From assembly GCF_011682175.1 (NCBI RefSeq), contig NZ_WHJG01000012.1, positions 1 to 64,000 of the forward strand: 64,000 bases of DNA. Direction: 5' to 3'. Source of the DNA: Massilia frigida (GTDB taxonomy: Bacteria > Pseudomonadota > Gammaproteobacteria > Burkholderiales > Burkholderiaceae_D). Of the stretch, positions 1-7,923 are shown piece by piece (positions within the stretch are counted from its first letter, which is position 1; each line of letters starts with the position of its first letter). The position numbers and the translations under genes were made by a program. The notes beneath the pieces are model-generated. The model was not told where the DNA came from, did no database searches, and was given only the letters and a program-made list of their open reading frames with translations.

Positions 1-128
1 GAATGAGATTAACCATGATTCCGCCACCATAACCGACCAGAATTCGTCCAGCATCACGAAAATGCGATGGAAAGTCGCGCTCCCGTGATGCCGGCCAGTT
101 CAGAAAAATCGTTTTGCAATTGGCTCAT
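1..128 (-). pseudogene. possible frameshifted 5' end of a minus-strand gene cut by the window edge
   Basis: On the minus strand an ATG at 128-126 opens a protein-like 24-codon frame (begins MSQLQNDFSELAGITG) that stops near position 54. A second minus-strand frame is open from about 114 to the window edge and reads like real protein (contains FRDAGRILVGYGGGIMVN), but has no plausible start of its own. Together they look like one gene start with a frame change between about 60 and 100. No family is recognised. The stretch may equally be non-coding; the rest of the gene lies outside the window. Confidence 0.2.
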
Positions 129-257
129 AGCAATTGCCGCTTGCGCTGGCTACGCTGGCTGGCGCCTGCTCAGCGCAAAATAAACATCCTGTACCTTAAC
201 TTATCGCGGGAAATCGGAATGAATCCATTTCCCGCAGTTCTTTTGAGGAGGCGAACG

Positions 258-560
258 ATGTCTGACGCTGACGTAAATTTCGTGGTCATGTTCACGATTC
301 TTGTTGGAGTAATACTCCTGTTGTCGCGGGTTGGTGGGCTAACGGAGCGGCTGAAAAAAGTAGAAACTCTATTGTTGACGCTTCCGGTGGATAAGGCGGC
401 ACTGGACTTGTCGCCGGAAGTAAAAAAATTGATTGCGGAGGGCCACAAGAATAAGGCCACGGCTTTGCACCAGAAACAGACCGAGTCTTCCTTGCGAAGT
501 GCCCAAACTGTGGTCGAGGACTATATCGCCCGGGAAGCAATTTCCCCAAGCAAAGTTTGA
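258..560 (+). CDS. small single-pass membrane protein with an L7/L12-C-terminal-like segment
   Basis: A 100-aa protein. The start at 258 is chosen because GAGGAG lies 6-7 bases upstream; an in-frame upstream extension to 114 has no comparable ribosome site and unlike composition. Residues about 7-24 form one hydrophobic helix (VVMFTILVGVILLLS), followed by a basic/coiled segment. The C-terminal part (about residues 54-93: LSPEVKKLIAEGHKNKA, later SLRSAQTVVEDYI) follows the pattern of the ribosomal protein L7/L12 C-terminal helix motif (VKxLIAxGxKxxAIKLxR...GLxxAKxxVE). This motif occurs in many small bacterial membrane proteins of unknown role. Function is unknown; the domain resemblance is by eye. 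Confidence 0.7.
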   Translation: MSDADVNFVVMFTILVGVILLLSRVGGLTERLKKVETLLLTLPVDKAALDLSPEVKKLIAEGHKNKATALHQKQTESSLRSAQTVVEDYIAREAISPSKV

Positions 561-588
561 CCGCCACCGCTGCTTGAGCTGCTTTGCA

Positions 589-623
589 CCGGACTCATCG
601 CCGACCATCGGCGGTGAGTCCGG
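589..623. terminator. strong hairpin between convergent genes
   Basis: Sixteen-base arms (589-604 and 608-623; outer part CCGGACTCA / TGAGTCCGG) pair with one T-G wobble across a 3-base loop. The hairpin lies between the stop codons of two convergent genes and could end transcription from both sides. No T-run follows on either strand, so it is not a textbook intrinsic terminator. Confidence 0.5.
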
Positions 624-653
624 GAACCACTCAGCGTTGCTGCACGCTCCCGA

Positions 654-2750
654 TCACGGCCGCCAGACTGGCCGCGCCTTGGTATTGATGTCGGTGGCCG
701 ATCCCACGTTGGAGGTGGCATCGACGAAGCCGGACCGGTTGCCCGAGCCGAGATTGAGGCCAGTCCCCCGATACTCCACATCCCCGTACAGGTTCAAGCT
801 GCCCGACGCGGCCTGGGCGCGCTCGAAGAACCCCAGTGGATAGAAGGTGGTGCGTACCTGCGCCGAGCCGCCGACGATAAAGGCATTGTCGCCGTTGTTG
901 CCCCTCTCGCCGATGATGCTCAAGCCGCCCACCGTCCCACCCGATACCGTGCCGTTGGCGATGATGGCCTGGTCCTCGATGCGCGCATTGCCCGTCACCG
1001 AGTTACCGGCCAATACCGTGGCATACGGACCGACGTAGACGCTCGCCGGCGTGCTGGACGGCGCGCAGCCGCCGCCGTTGACGTGACGCGCGGTACCCGA
1101 TGGGCAGGCGTCGCGCTGGCCGTTCTGGAAGCCCTGCGGCCAGGCGTTCGCCAGTTCGATCATGTAAGGGTAACGCCAGATGGAGCCGTATTCCTGCTCC
1201 GCGACGATGGTCTTGAACACCGCCGGCGTGGCCGTCACCACCAGGAACAGCGGCTCGCCCGGATTGACTTTGTAGGTCAGGTTGGCGTCGAGGCCCTTCT
1301 GCAGTGCACTGTAGCGCGGCGCGGTGAATTGCGCATTGGTGGCCACCAGGCCCCAGCGGAAATCGGCGTCGGAGCCCGGCTGGTTCACGCCACGGAACTT
1401 GACGGTGACGGTGGTGGCGCAACTGGCCGGATACAGGCGAACCACGTTGTAGCCGAATCGCTGGGGCGCGCCATAGTTCGGCGAGACGAAGCGGCGGTTG
1501 CCGGTCCAGTTGGTGTCGAGCGCTTCGAGCGGCATCAGGCGATGCATGCGCTCGGACTTGTCGGCCTGGGTGATATTGCCGTATGCGTTGCGGAAAGCGT
1601 CGGGCGTGGACTTGTAGTCCCACGTCACATTGTGCATCGCCCAGTCGCCGAAGAAGTCATTGAGCTGGGAGATATTCCATCCGCGCGACTTCTGGATATT
1701 GGTGAACGGGGCCGGACCCGGGGTGGTGTGGATCTGGTTGGTCGCGGCCGGGCACTGCTTGTCTTTCAGGTACTCCATGAACTGCCAGTTGCAGTAGCGG
1801 TCGCGGGTCGATCCGAGGTACAGGTGCGGCGCGTTCGACAGCATCTCGGAACAGTGGGCCTCGTTCTTGTATTCCGGGAGCTGGTGCGGCGTGTAGTTCG
1901 CGTGGCTCTCGGCGATCCAGCCGCAGGTATTCGAGTCCGGGCAGCCAAGGCCGCAGTTGTAGGCCATCCAGAATTGCCAGGCGTGGGTGAATTCGTGGGT
2001 CAGGCCCCAGTGGTCCTTCAGGGCGCCAGGGCCGATCCACATGCCGACCCGGTCGCGCGCCCATCCGCCAGCGCTCAGGCCATCGGTCGAGTGGATGTGG
2101 ATCGAGGGCTTGATCTTGTTGGCCGTGTTGTAGAACGGCTCGGGCATGAACAGATTGCTGTTGAAAAGGTTCTGCCACACCGTGTTTTCGAGCGTGGATA
2201 CCGCCAGAGTGAGGTCGGCATCGGAAACCGCTTCGTCGGAATAGAAAGCGAAGTGCGTCGATTCCTTGACCAGTCTGTAGTTCGGGCGGTCAGGGGAGGG
2301 GCCGCCAGCCGTCCAGGTACCTGGCGTGGTGGCCGGCTTGGTGGTATCGCAGCCCGTGGCCCAGACGGTGGTCGTGGTGCCGGCGTCGACCACCGGCGTG
2401 GGAGTTGGTGTCGGGGTAGGCGTCGGAGTTGGTGTCGGCGTAGGCGTAGGCGTAGGAGTTGGCGTCGGCGTCACCGGACCAATCGCACAATATTTTTTCT
2501 TGCCCGGGACCGGATCGCCAAAGGTCGTGTTGTTGCACGCTACGTTGCCGGAGAGGCTCTTGGTGACCCACTTGTTGCTGACGCCGTAAGAAACCGAGCG
2601 CTTGCTGGCGCCGACGACACAGGTTTCCCGCTCGGCGGCGCACTTCGCATAGCCGCTCGGCCAGTCAGCTGCGAAAGCCGGTGCGGCGGCGCTACAGGCA
2701 ACCAAGGCGGTGGCGCTGGCGATCAAGGTCTTGCGAATGATATTTGTCAT
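654..2750 (-). CDS. secreted Svx/AvrXca-like zinc metalloprotease with N-terminal binding-type domain
   Basis: A 698-aa secreted protein. GGGAG precedes the ATG. Residues 1-28 are a Sec signal peptide ending AFAA. Residues about 29-90 are a cysteine-containing module (GYAKCAAERETC ... ACNNTTFGDP ... YCAIG) like the small binding modules found on secreted hydrolases of Massilia and Xanthomonas. A (PT)n linker of about 14 repeats follows. The main domain carries HEFTH (His252-Glu253-x-x-His256) and a WIAES glutamate at 281, the HExxH...E arrangement of gluzincin zinc proteases. The domain as a whole resembles the Svx/AvrXca (DUF6055-like) proteins of plant-associated bacteria. The last 120 residues are Gly/Asn/Val-rich and repetitive, suggesting a beta-helix (GNARIEDQAIIANGTVSGG). 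Substrate is unknown. It is monocistronic, on the opposite strand to its neighbours. Confidence 0.8.
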   Translation of the reverse strand: MTNIIRKTLIASATALVACSAAAPAFAADWPSGYAKCAAERETCVVGASKRSVSYGVSNKWVTKSLSGNVACNNTTFGDPVPGKKKYCAIGPVTPTPTPTPTPTPTPTPTPTPTPTPTPVVDAGTTTTVWATGCDTTKPATTPGTWTAGGPSPDRPNYRLVKESTHFAFYSDEAVSDADLTLAVSTLENTVWQNLFNSNLFMPEPFYNTANKIKPSIHIHSTDGLSAGGWARDRVGMWIGPGALKDHWGLTHEFTHAWQFWMAYNCGLGCPDSNTCGWIAESHANYTPHQLPEYKNEAHCSEMLSNAPHLYLGSTRDRYCNWQFMEYLKDKQCPAATNQIHTTPGPAPFTNIQKSRGWNISQLNDFFGDWAMHNVTWDYKSTPDAFRNAYGNITQADKSERMHRLMPLEALDTNWTGNRRFVSPNYGAPQRFGYNVVRLYPASCATTVTVKFRGVNQPGSDADFRWGLVATNAQFTAPRYSALQKGLDANLTYKVNPGEPLFLVVTATPAVFKTIVAEQEYGSIWRYPYMIELANAWPQGFQNGQRDACPSGTARHVNGGGCAPSSTPASVYVGPYATVLAGNSVTGNARIEDQAIIANGTVSGGTVGGLSIIGERGNNGDNAFIVGGSAQVRTTFYPLGFFERAQAASGSLNLYGDVEYRGTGLNLGSGNRSGFVDATSNVGSATDINTKARPVWRP
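2399..2470. repeat. short tandem repeat encoding the (PT)n linker
   Basis: Imperfect GT(C/T)GG(C/A/G)GT hexamer-type repeats (plus-strand view) encode the Pro-Thr linker of the Svx-like protein. Synonymous variation between units shows it is not a pure microsatellite, but the tract could still change in copy number by slippage. The GH19 chitinase at 20.3-21.5 kb has two similar linkers (about 21184-21234 and 20985-21004). Confidence 0.8.
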
Positions 2751-2956
2751 GTGTCTCCCATTAGTTATTTAAAGATAAATCATATGTTATCAGACGACTT
2801 GTAAATTAGGTAAGTATGTATTGATACCATCGTGGACTTTTTCCGCCAAGTGCACATGCAACCCGCACGGGACGGGTGATCGGACCGGCGGCATCGGTGG
2901 CGCGGGGGCGTTGCTTGCAGCGGCGCGCTGAAAGTGGCCGTATCGACCACATCCTG

Positions 2957-2965
2957 TGCTAGAAT
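2957..2965 (+). promoter_or_regulatory. extended -10 promoter of tRNA-Leu
   Basis: TGnTAGAAT lies 11 bases before the tRNA 5' end: TG at 2957-2958 and TAGAAT at 2960-2965. No clear -35 box is visible, as expected for an extended -10 promoter. Confidence 0.55.
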
Positions 2966-2975
2966 CTCGCCCGCT

Positions 2976-3062
2976 GCCCGGATGGTGAAACTGGTAGACA
3001 CCCGAGACTTAAAATCTCGTGCTCGTAAGGGCGTGCCGGTTCGATTCCGGCTCCGGGCACCA
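2976..3062 (+). tRNA. tRNA-Leu (anticodon UAA), CCA encoded
   Basis: An 87-nt class II tRNA. The acceptor arms GCCCGGA / TCCGGGC pair perfectly, followed by discriminator A and an encoded CCA (3060-3062). The anticodon arm has the loop CTTAAAA, giving anticodon UAA. A long variable arm (TGCTCGTAAGGGCGT region) and the GGTTCGATTCC T-arm are present. It reads UUA/UUG codons. A terminator follows directly, so it appears to be a single-gene unit. Confidence 0.95.
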
Positions 3063-3067
3063 GCAAT

Positions 3068-3104
3068 GGCGGGGTTTTGTAGCTTCAAAGCCCCGCCACC
3101 TTTT
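3068..3104 (+). terminator. intrinsic terminator after tRNA-Leu
   Basis: GGCGGGGTTTTG pairs with CAAAGCCCCGCC (one G-T wobble) across the loop TAGCTT, followed by ACC and TTTT. It starts 5 bases after the tRNA CCA end. Confidence 0.75.
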
Positions 3105-3264
3105 CCGCAAAAGCGGGTTTATTCCGCAAAAATCCCCCCTTCCTTGACTGGCCGGTCGGCCGTGCCCGCGCGACGCTGGTACTGTGCCCAATTGGCCGCC
3201 GCCGTGTCATCCAGCGCGATCCGCTGTGCATTCCCCTCGTCCACGGTATGGTGTAGCATTCGTG

Positions 3265-3291
3265 GCGGCGCGCCGTAGCCCGGCGCGCCGC
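3265..3291 (+). promoter_or_regulatory. perfect GC hairpin in the leader of the ParB-like gene
   Basis: GCGGCGCGCCG at 3265-3275 and CGGCGCGCCGC at 3281-3291 form an 11-bp perfect stem with loop TAGCC. It ends 9 bases before the AAGGA ribosome site of the next gene. It could regulate translation, mark the end of an upstream transcript, or serve as a protein-binding palindrome. No T-run follows. Confidence 0.5.
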
Positions 3292-3311
3292 AGCATTTAC
3301 AAGGACACGAA

Positions 3312-4109
3312 TTGAACATCACTATCAACGAGGAACTGCGTTCCTTCATCGACCCGCTCACCGCCAACGAATACGCCGCGCTCGAACGCAGCCTGCTGGC
3401 CGAGGGCTGCCGCGACGCCCTGGTTTTATGGAACGATGTGCTGATCGACGGCCATAATCGCTACGAAATCTGCCAGAAGCACCATATCGAATTCAACACC
3501 GTGCAGAACGCGACCTTCGCCACGCTCGATGACGTGATGCTGTGGATGATCGATAACCACCTGGCGCGCCGCAGCGTGTCGGACTACCAGCGCGGCGTGC
3601 TCGCCCTGCGCAAGAAGGATATCGTCGCCGCCCGCGTGGCGCAGCGCGCCGCCGAGCCGGAGCCGAAAGCCGCCGCGCAGGACGCGCAGGATGCGCCCAA
3701 GGTGCCCGAATCGCCGCCATGGAACACGCGTGAAGACGTGGCCAAGGCCGCGCGCGTGTCGAGCAATACCATCAGCCAGATCGAACGCATCCAGAAAGCG
3801 GCCACGCCGCAGCTGGTCGAAGCGGTGCGCTCCGGGACCATCTCGATCAACGCCGCCGCCAACGTGGCCTCGCTGCCGGAATCGGTGCAGATCGCGGCCG
3901 TCGCCGGCGGACGCAAGGAACTGCAGCAGGCCGCGCGCCAGGTGCGCGAACAGAAGGCAGCGAGCCGTCCGCCGAAAGAGGCGCCAGCCGATGCCGAAAC
4001 CGAACTGCGCGCCCAGGTAGCTACCCTGCGCGGCAAGGTCGACGCCCTGAGCGCCGAGAACCAGGTCCTCAGGGAGCGCCTCGCGGCATTGGGCGACAGC
4101 GGCGCGTAG
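3312..4109 (+). CDS. ParB/Srx-fold protein, orphan (no ParA neighbour)
   Basis: A 265-aa protein. The start is TTG at 3312, supported by AAGGA six bases upstream and the absence of an in-frame ATG nearby. The N-terminal 100 residues match the ParB/sulfiredoxin fold: a substrate-pocket-like VLIDGHNRYEIC followed by DDVMLWMIDNHLARRSVS. The middle (about 140-200) is a helix-turn-helix-like segment (TREDVAKAARVSSNTISQIERI), as in KorB/ParB-type proteins. The C-terminus is an Ala/Lys/Glu-rich coiled coil (LRGKVDALSAENQVLRERLAAL) suited to dimerisation. Known relatives act in plasmid partition or replication or as transcription factors. With no ParA, origin or mobility genes nearby, a chromosomal DNA-binding role is more likely here. 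Confidence 0.75.
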   Translation: MNITINEELRSFIDPLTANEYAALERSLLAEGCRDALVLWNDVLIDGHNRYEICQKHHIEFNTVQNATFATLDDVMLWMIDNHLARRSVSDYQRGVLALRKKDIVAARVAQRAAEPEPKAAAQDAQDAPKVPESPPWNTREDVAKAARVSSNTISQIERIQKAATPQLVEAVRSGTISINAAANVASLPESVQIAAVAGGRKELQQAARQVREQKAASRPPKEAPADAETELRAQVATLRGKVDALSAENQVLRERLAALGDSGA

Positions 4110-4158
4110 CAACGCGGGCGGCTGCCCCGGATCACCATCCTCGTCAGGAGATTCATCG

Positions 4159-6363
4159 ATGTTTCGACCCGTTCTCGTTTTGACACTGCTAGGCTGCGCC
4201 ATCCTCGGCGCCATGCTGCCCGCCTGCGCCGCTTCCGACACCCGCCCCGGCGCGTCCGCGCAACAGGCGCGCTGGAACAAGACCGCCCGGCGCGTGACCA
4301 TCATGCGCGACAAGTGGGGCATTCCTCACGTCTTCGGCAAGACCGATGCCGACGCCGTTTTCGGCCTGCTGTACGCGCAGGCGGAGGACGATTTCAACCG
4401 GGTCGAACTCAATTACATCAATGCGCTTGGCCGCCTGGCGGAAGTCGAAGGCGAGGCTGAAATCTGGCGCGACCTGCGCATGAAGATGTACATCACGCCA
4501 GAAGGCATGAAGGCCAGCTACGCGGCCAGTCCGGCGTGGCTCAAGAAGCTGATGATTGCCTTTGCCGATGGCCTGAACTTTTACCTGCACACCCACCCCG
4601 AGGTCAAGCCGCGCCTGATCACGCATTTCGAGCCATGGATGGCGCTCGCGTTCAGCGAAGGCAGCATCGGCGGTGACATCGAATCGATCAACCTCAAGGA
4701 GCTGGAACAGTTCTACGGCAAGAAGAGCGCGCTGGCGCTGGCCGACGCGTCCAATGTTCTCGACAAGGAACCGAGCGGCTCGAACGGCTTCGCCATCGCG
4801 CCGAAACGGAGCGCGTCCGGCCACGCGCTCCTGCTGATCAACCCCCACACTTCTTTCTACTTCCGCCCCGAGGTCCATATGGTCAGCGACGAGGGCCTGA
4901 ACGCCTACGGCGCCGTGACCTGGGGCCAGTTCTTCGTCTACCAGGGCTTCAACGACAAGGCGGGCTGGATGCACACCTCGGGCGGCGGCGACGTGATCGA
5001 CGAGTATCTCGAAACGGTGACCGAAAAAGACGGCAAGCATGTCTACAAATACGGCAGCGGCGAGCGCGCCCTGCGCGAAGTGAAGGTAACGCTGCCTTAC
5101 AAGACCGCTGGCGGCATGGACAGCAAGACCGTGACGGCTTATTTCAGCCACCACGGCCCGGTGGTGCGCGAGGAGGGCGGCAAATGGGTGTCGGTCAAGC
5201 TGATGGAGGAGCCGCTCAAGGCGCTGATGCAGTCGTACACCCGCACCAAGGCCCGCAATTACAAGCAGTTCCGCGCGTCGATGGAACTGCGCACCAATTC
5301 GTCGAACAATACCGTGTACGCCGACGCCGATGGCAACATCGCTTACTTCCACGGGAATTTCCTGCCCCGGCGCGACACCGCCTTCGACTGGAAAAAGCCG
5401 GTCGACGGCAGCAATCCGGCGACCGAATGGCAAGGCTTGCACGCCATCGACGAGACCATCACGCTGTTCAATCCCGCGAGCGGCTGGCTCCAGAACACCA
5501 ACAACTGGCCGTTCGCCGCTGCTGGCGCAAGTAGTCCGCGCCAGCAGGACTATCCCCTGTATATGTGGTCGCTGCCCGAAAACGCGCGCGGCCTGCATGC
5601 CGTGGCGGTGCTGGAAAAGCAAAAGGACGTTACCCTCGACAGCCTGATCGCCGCCGCTTACGACAGCCACCTGACCGCTTTCGACCCGCTCATCGGCTCA
5701 TTGTCGGCGGCGTACGACGCACTGCCTGAGGGCGACGCGCTCAGGGCGCAACTGGCGCCGCAGATGGCCGCCTTGCGCGGGTGGGACCGGCGCTACGGCG
5801 TGGCGTCGGTCCCGACCTCGCTGGCGATCTACTGGGGCCAGGACATGATCGGGAGAGCGTCAAGCGCGGCCAAGGCCAAGGGCGTGCCGACGGCCGACTA
5901 CATCCGCGACAGCCTGGCGCCGGCGGAGCGCTTGCAGGCACTGGTGCGCGCCACGGCCAGGCTGGAAGCTGATTTCGGTACCTGGCAGACGCCATGGGGC
6001 GAGATCAACCGCTTCCAGCGCATGGGCGGCGACGTCACGCAGCAGTACGACGACGCCAAACCGAGCTATCCGGTGGCGTTCGCGTCCGCCACCTGGGGCT
6101 CGCTGGCCGCCTTCGGCATGGTGGCGCCGCAAACGACCAGGCGCATATACGGCGACCGTGGCAACAGCTTCGTGGCGGCCGTGGAGTTCGGGCCGCGCGT
6201 GCGCGCCAAGAGCATTCTGGCGGGTGGCAACAGCAGCAATCCGGCTTCGCCGCACTTCAGCGACCAGGCCGAGATGTACAGCAAGGGGCAGTTCAAGGAC
6301 GTACTGTTCTACAAGGCGGATATCGAGAAGCAGCTCGAACGCAAATATCATCCCGGCCAATAG
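4159..6363 (+). CDS. penicillin-acylase-family N-terminal nucleophile hydrolase, exported
   Basis: A 734-aa protein with AGGAG before the ATG. Residues 1-25 are an export signal (MFRPVLVLTLLGCAILGAMLPACAAS); LPAC could also act as a weak lipobox. Residues 45-200 give the alpha-chain pattern (VTIMRDKWGIPHVFGKTDADAVFGLLYAQAEDD). Ser208 in GSNGFAI is the expected autocatalytic cleavage point and nucleophile (SNxW-type motif). The beta chain shows NPHTSFY and ELRTNSSNN. Members of this family deacylate penicillins, acyl-homoserine lactones, aculeacin or echinocandin lipopeptides; the substrate cannot be chosen from sequence. Quorum-signal degradation is one possibility only. It is followed 9 bases later by the acetyltransferase gene, probably as an operon. 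Confidence 0.85.
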   Translation: MFRPVLVLTLLGCAILGAMLPACAASDTRPGASAQQARWNKTARRVTIMRDKWGIPHVFGKTDADAVFGLLYAQAEDDFNRVELNYINALGRLAEVEGEAEIWRDLRMKMYITPEGMKASYAASPAWLKKLMIAFADGLNFYLHTHPEVKPRLITHFEPWMALAFSEGSIGGDIESINLKELEQFYGKKSALALADASNVLDKEPSGSNGFAIAPKRSASGHALLLINPHTSFYFRPEVHMVSDEGLNAYGAVTWGQFFVYQGFNDKAGWMHTSGGGDVIDEYLETVTEKDGKHVYKYGSGERALREVKVTLPYKTAGGMDSKTVTAYFSHHGPVVREEGGKWVSVKLMEEPLKALMQSYTRTKARNYKQFRASMELRTNSSNNTVYADADGNIAYFHGNFLPRRDTAFDWKKPVDGSNPATEWQGLHAIDETITLFNPASGWLQNTNNWPFAAAGASSPRQQDYPLYMWSLPENARGLHAVAVLEKQKDVTLDSLIAAAYDSHLTAFDPLIGSLSAAYDALPEGDALRAQLAPQMAALRGWDRRYGVASVPTSLAIYWGQDMIGRASSAAKAKGVPTADYIRDSLAPAERLQALVRATARLEADFGTWQTPWGEINRFQRMGGDVTQQYDDAKPSYPVAFASATWGSLAAFGMVAPQTTRRIYGDRGNSFVAAVEFGPRVRAKSILAGGNSSNPASPHFSDQAEMYSKGQFKDVLFYKADIEKQLERKYHPGQ

Positions 6364-6372
6364 GAGCGCCAC

Positions 6373-6933
6373 GTGAGACTGAGTGAAAAACAAAAAATGC
6401 TGGCTGGCGAGGCGTATCGTTTCAGCGACCCGGAAATCCAGGCCGACCATGCGGCGGCCAAGGCATGGATGGTGCGCTACAACGCGGCGCTGGCCGAGCC
6501 GGCACCGGCGCGCCACGTTCTGCTGGCCGAGGGGCTCGGCGAAGTCGGGGAGGGTGCGGCGATCCGCCCGCCGTTTCACTGCGATTACGGCTACAACATC
6601 CGCCTCGGCAAAGACGTTTTCCTGAACTTTAACTGCGTTATTCTCGATGTCGTCGGCGTGACCATCGGCGAAGGCACGATGATCGGTCCGGCCGTGCAGA
6701 TTTACACGGCCGACCATCCACGCGACCCCGAGCAGCGCCGCGCGGGCCTGGAATTCGGCCGTCCGGTCAGCATCGGCCGCAATGTGTGGATCGGCGGCGG
6801 CGCCATCATCCTGCCCGGCGTGAGCATCGGCGACGATGCCGTCATCGGCGCTGGCAGCGTGGTCACGCGCGACGTGCCGGCCGGCGCCACGGCGGTCGGC
6901 AACCCGGCCCGGGTGCTAGCGCCGCGCGACTGA
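6373..6933 (+). CDS. sugar O-acetyltransferase, maltose acetyltransferase (Maa) type
   Basis: A 186-aa protein starting with GTG; GGAGCG lies 5 bases upstream. The N-terminus (LSEKQKMLAGEAYRFSDPEIQADH) is the Maa/NodL N-terminal helical domain. The rest is a left-handed beta-helix of hexapeptide repeats (IGEGTMIGPAVQIY, IGRNVWIGGGAIILPGVSIGDDAVIGAGSVV). His115 in TADHPRDP is the conserved catalytic histidine of the family, which transfers acetyl from acetyl-CoA to a sugar hydroxyl. The last 18 bases overlap the convergent LysR gene. Confidence 0.9.
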   Translation: MRLSEKQKMLAGEAYRFSDPEIQADHAAAKAWMVRYNAALAEPAPARHVLLAEGLGEVGEGAAIRPPFHCDYGYNIRLGKDVFLNFNCVILDVVGVTIGEGTMIGPAVQIYTADHPRDPEQRRAGLEFGRPVSIGRNVWIGGGAIILPGVSIGDDAVIGAGSVVTRDVPAGATAVGNPARVLAPRD

Positions 6934-7821
6934 ACCGTGGGCGGCGAGGCGCGCCTTCAAAAAATCCAAAAACAGCCGGGTACGCGCCGACAGCAGGCGC
7001 GTATCGGTAATCGCATGCACCGGGATCGGCGCCAGGCTCCATTGCGGCAGAACCCGCCGCAGCTGCCCTGACGCCAGTTCCGCGCGCGCGATCACGTTGT
7101 CGAGGATGGCAATACCGGCCCCCTGGGCCGCCAATGCGCGGCTCAGCCCCATGCTGTTGAGCATGAAGCGCGCTGCGATGGGCACCGTCGTGCTGTCCGC
7201 GCCGTTGAAAAGTACCCATCCTTCCTGCTTGATCCCTCCGGCGACGCACAAGGTGTGATGTGCCAGGTCCTCGGGATGGGCCAGCGGCGGCGCCTGGTCG
7301 AGATAAGCGGACGACGCATATAAATGGCGCTCCAGCAGCGCGATCTGGCGCGCGACCAGGGTCGATGGCGCGGCCGGGGCAGGCCCCATGCGGATCGCCA
7401 GGTCGAACGGTTCGGCCAGCAGGTCGACCCGGCGCGCGCCGGCATCAAGTTCAAAGTCGATCAGCGGGTAGGCTGCGGCAAATTCGGCCAGCAGCGGTGC
7501 CAGATAGTTGATGGCAAAGTCCACCGGCATCGAGATGCGCAGCGTGCCGCTCGGGTGGACCGCTGCGCCGCGCAGCGCTTCGTGCGCCATCTTCGCTTCT
7601 TCCACGATGCCCTGGCAGCGGTTGAAGTAAGCCTCGCCGGCCTCGGTCAGTTCCACCCGGCGCGTGGAGCGGTGCAGCAGGCGTACGCCGATTTCCTTTT
7701 CCAGCGCGGCGATATTGCGCGAGAGCGTGGAACTCGACATGCCCAAGGTATCGGCCGCTTTGCGGAAATTCTTGGTCCGCGCGACTTCCACGTACAGATG
7801 CATGTAATTAAGTAGTTGCAT
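6916..7821 (-). CDS. LysR-family transcriptional regulator (of the divergent OYE operon)
   Basis: A 301-aa protein. The start at 7821 (MQLLNYMHLYVEVARTKNF) fits the family; the open frame extending upstream to 9153 is antisense to other genes. Residues 1-60 are a winged helix-turn-helix (FRKAADTLGMSSSTLSRNIAALEKEIG). The remainder is a LysR effector-binding domain (PSGTLRISMPVDFAINYLAPLLAEF). It belongs to the group that controls divergent oxidoreductase genes, and the flavin oxidoreductase gene starts 102 bases away in the other direction. Control of that operon in response to an electrophile or other ligand is inferred. Confidence 0.9.
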   Translation of the reverse strand: MQLLNYMHLYVEVARTKNFRKAADTLGMSSSTLSRNIAALEKEIGVRLLHRSTRRVELTEAGEAYFNRCQGIVEEAKMAHEALRGAAVHPSGTLRISMPVDFAINYLAPLLAEFAAAYPLIDFELDAGARRVDLLAEPFDLAIRMGPAPAAPSTLVARQIALLERHLYASSAYLDQAPPLAHPEDLAHHTLCVAGGIKQEGWVLFNGADSTTVPIAARFMLNSMGLSRALAAQGAGIAILDNVIARAELASGQLRRVLPQWSLAPIPVHAITDTRLLSARTRLFLDFLKARLAAHGSVARR

Positions 7822-7923
7822 ATCGATTGCTCCATTTTTGCAGCAGTAAATCCCATTCCTGCCTATTTCTACTATCAGCGCATCAATGTACCATGGCTTT
7901 TCACTCAGCCAGAAGGGAATCAG

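Noticed and set aside
2399-2470. CRISPR-like or regulatory tandem repeat
   Set aside because: Units are 6-12 bases without unique spacers and encode a Pro-Thr linker in frame.
1083-2804. 573-codon plus-strand open frame
   Set aside because: Antisense to the Svx-like protease, which has a signal peptide, HExxH motif and ribosome site.
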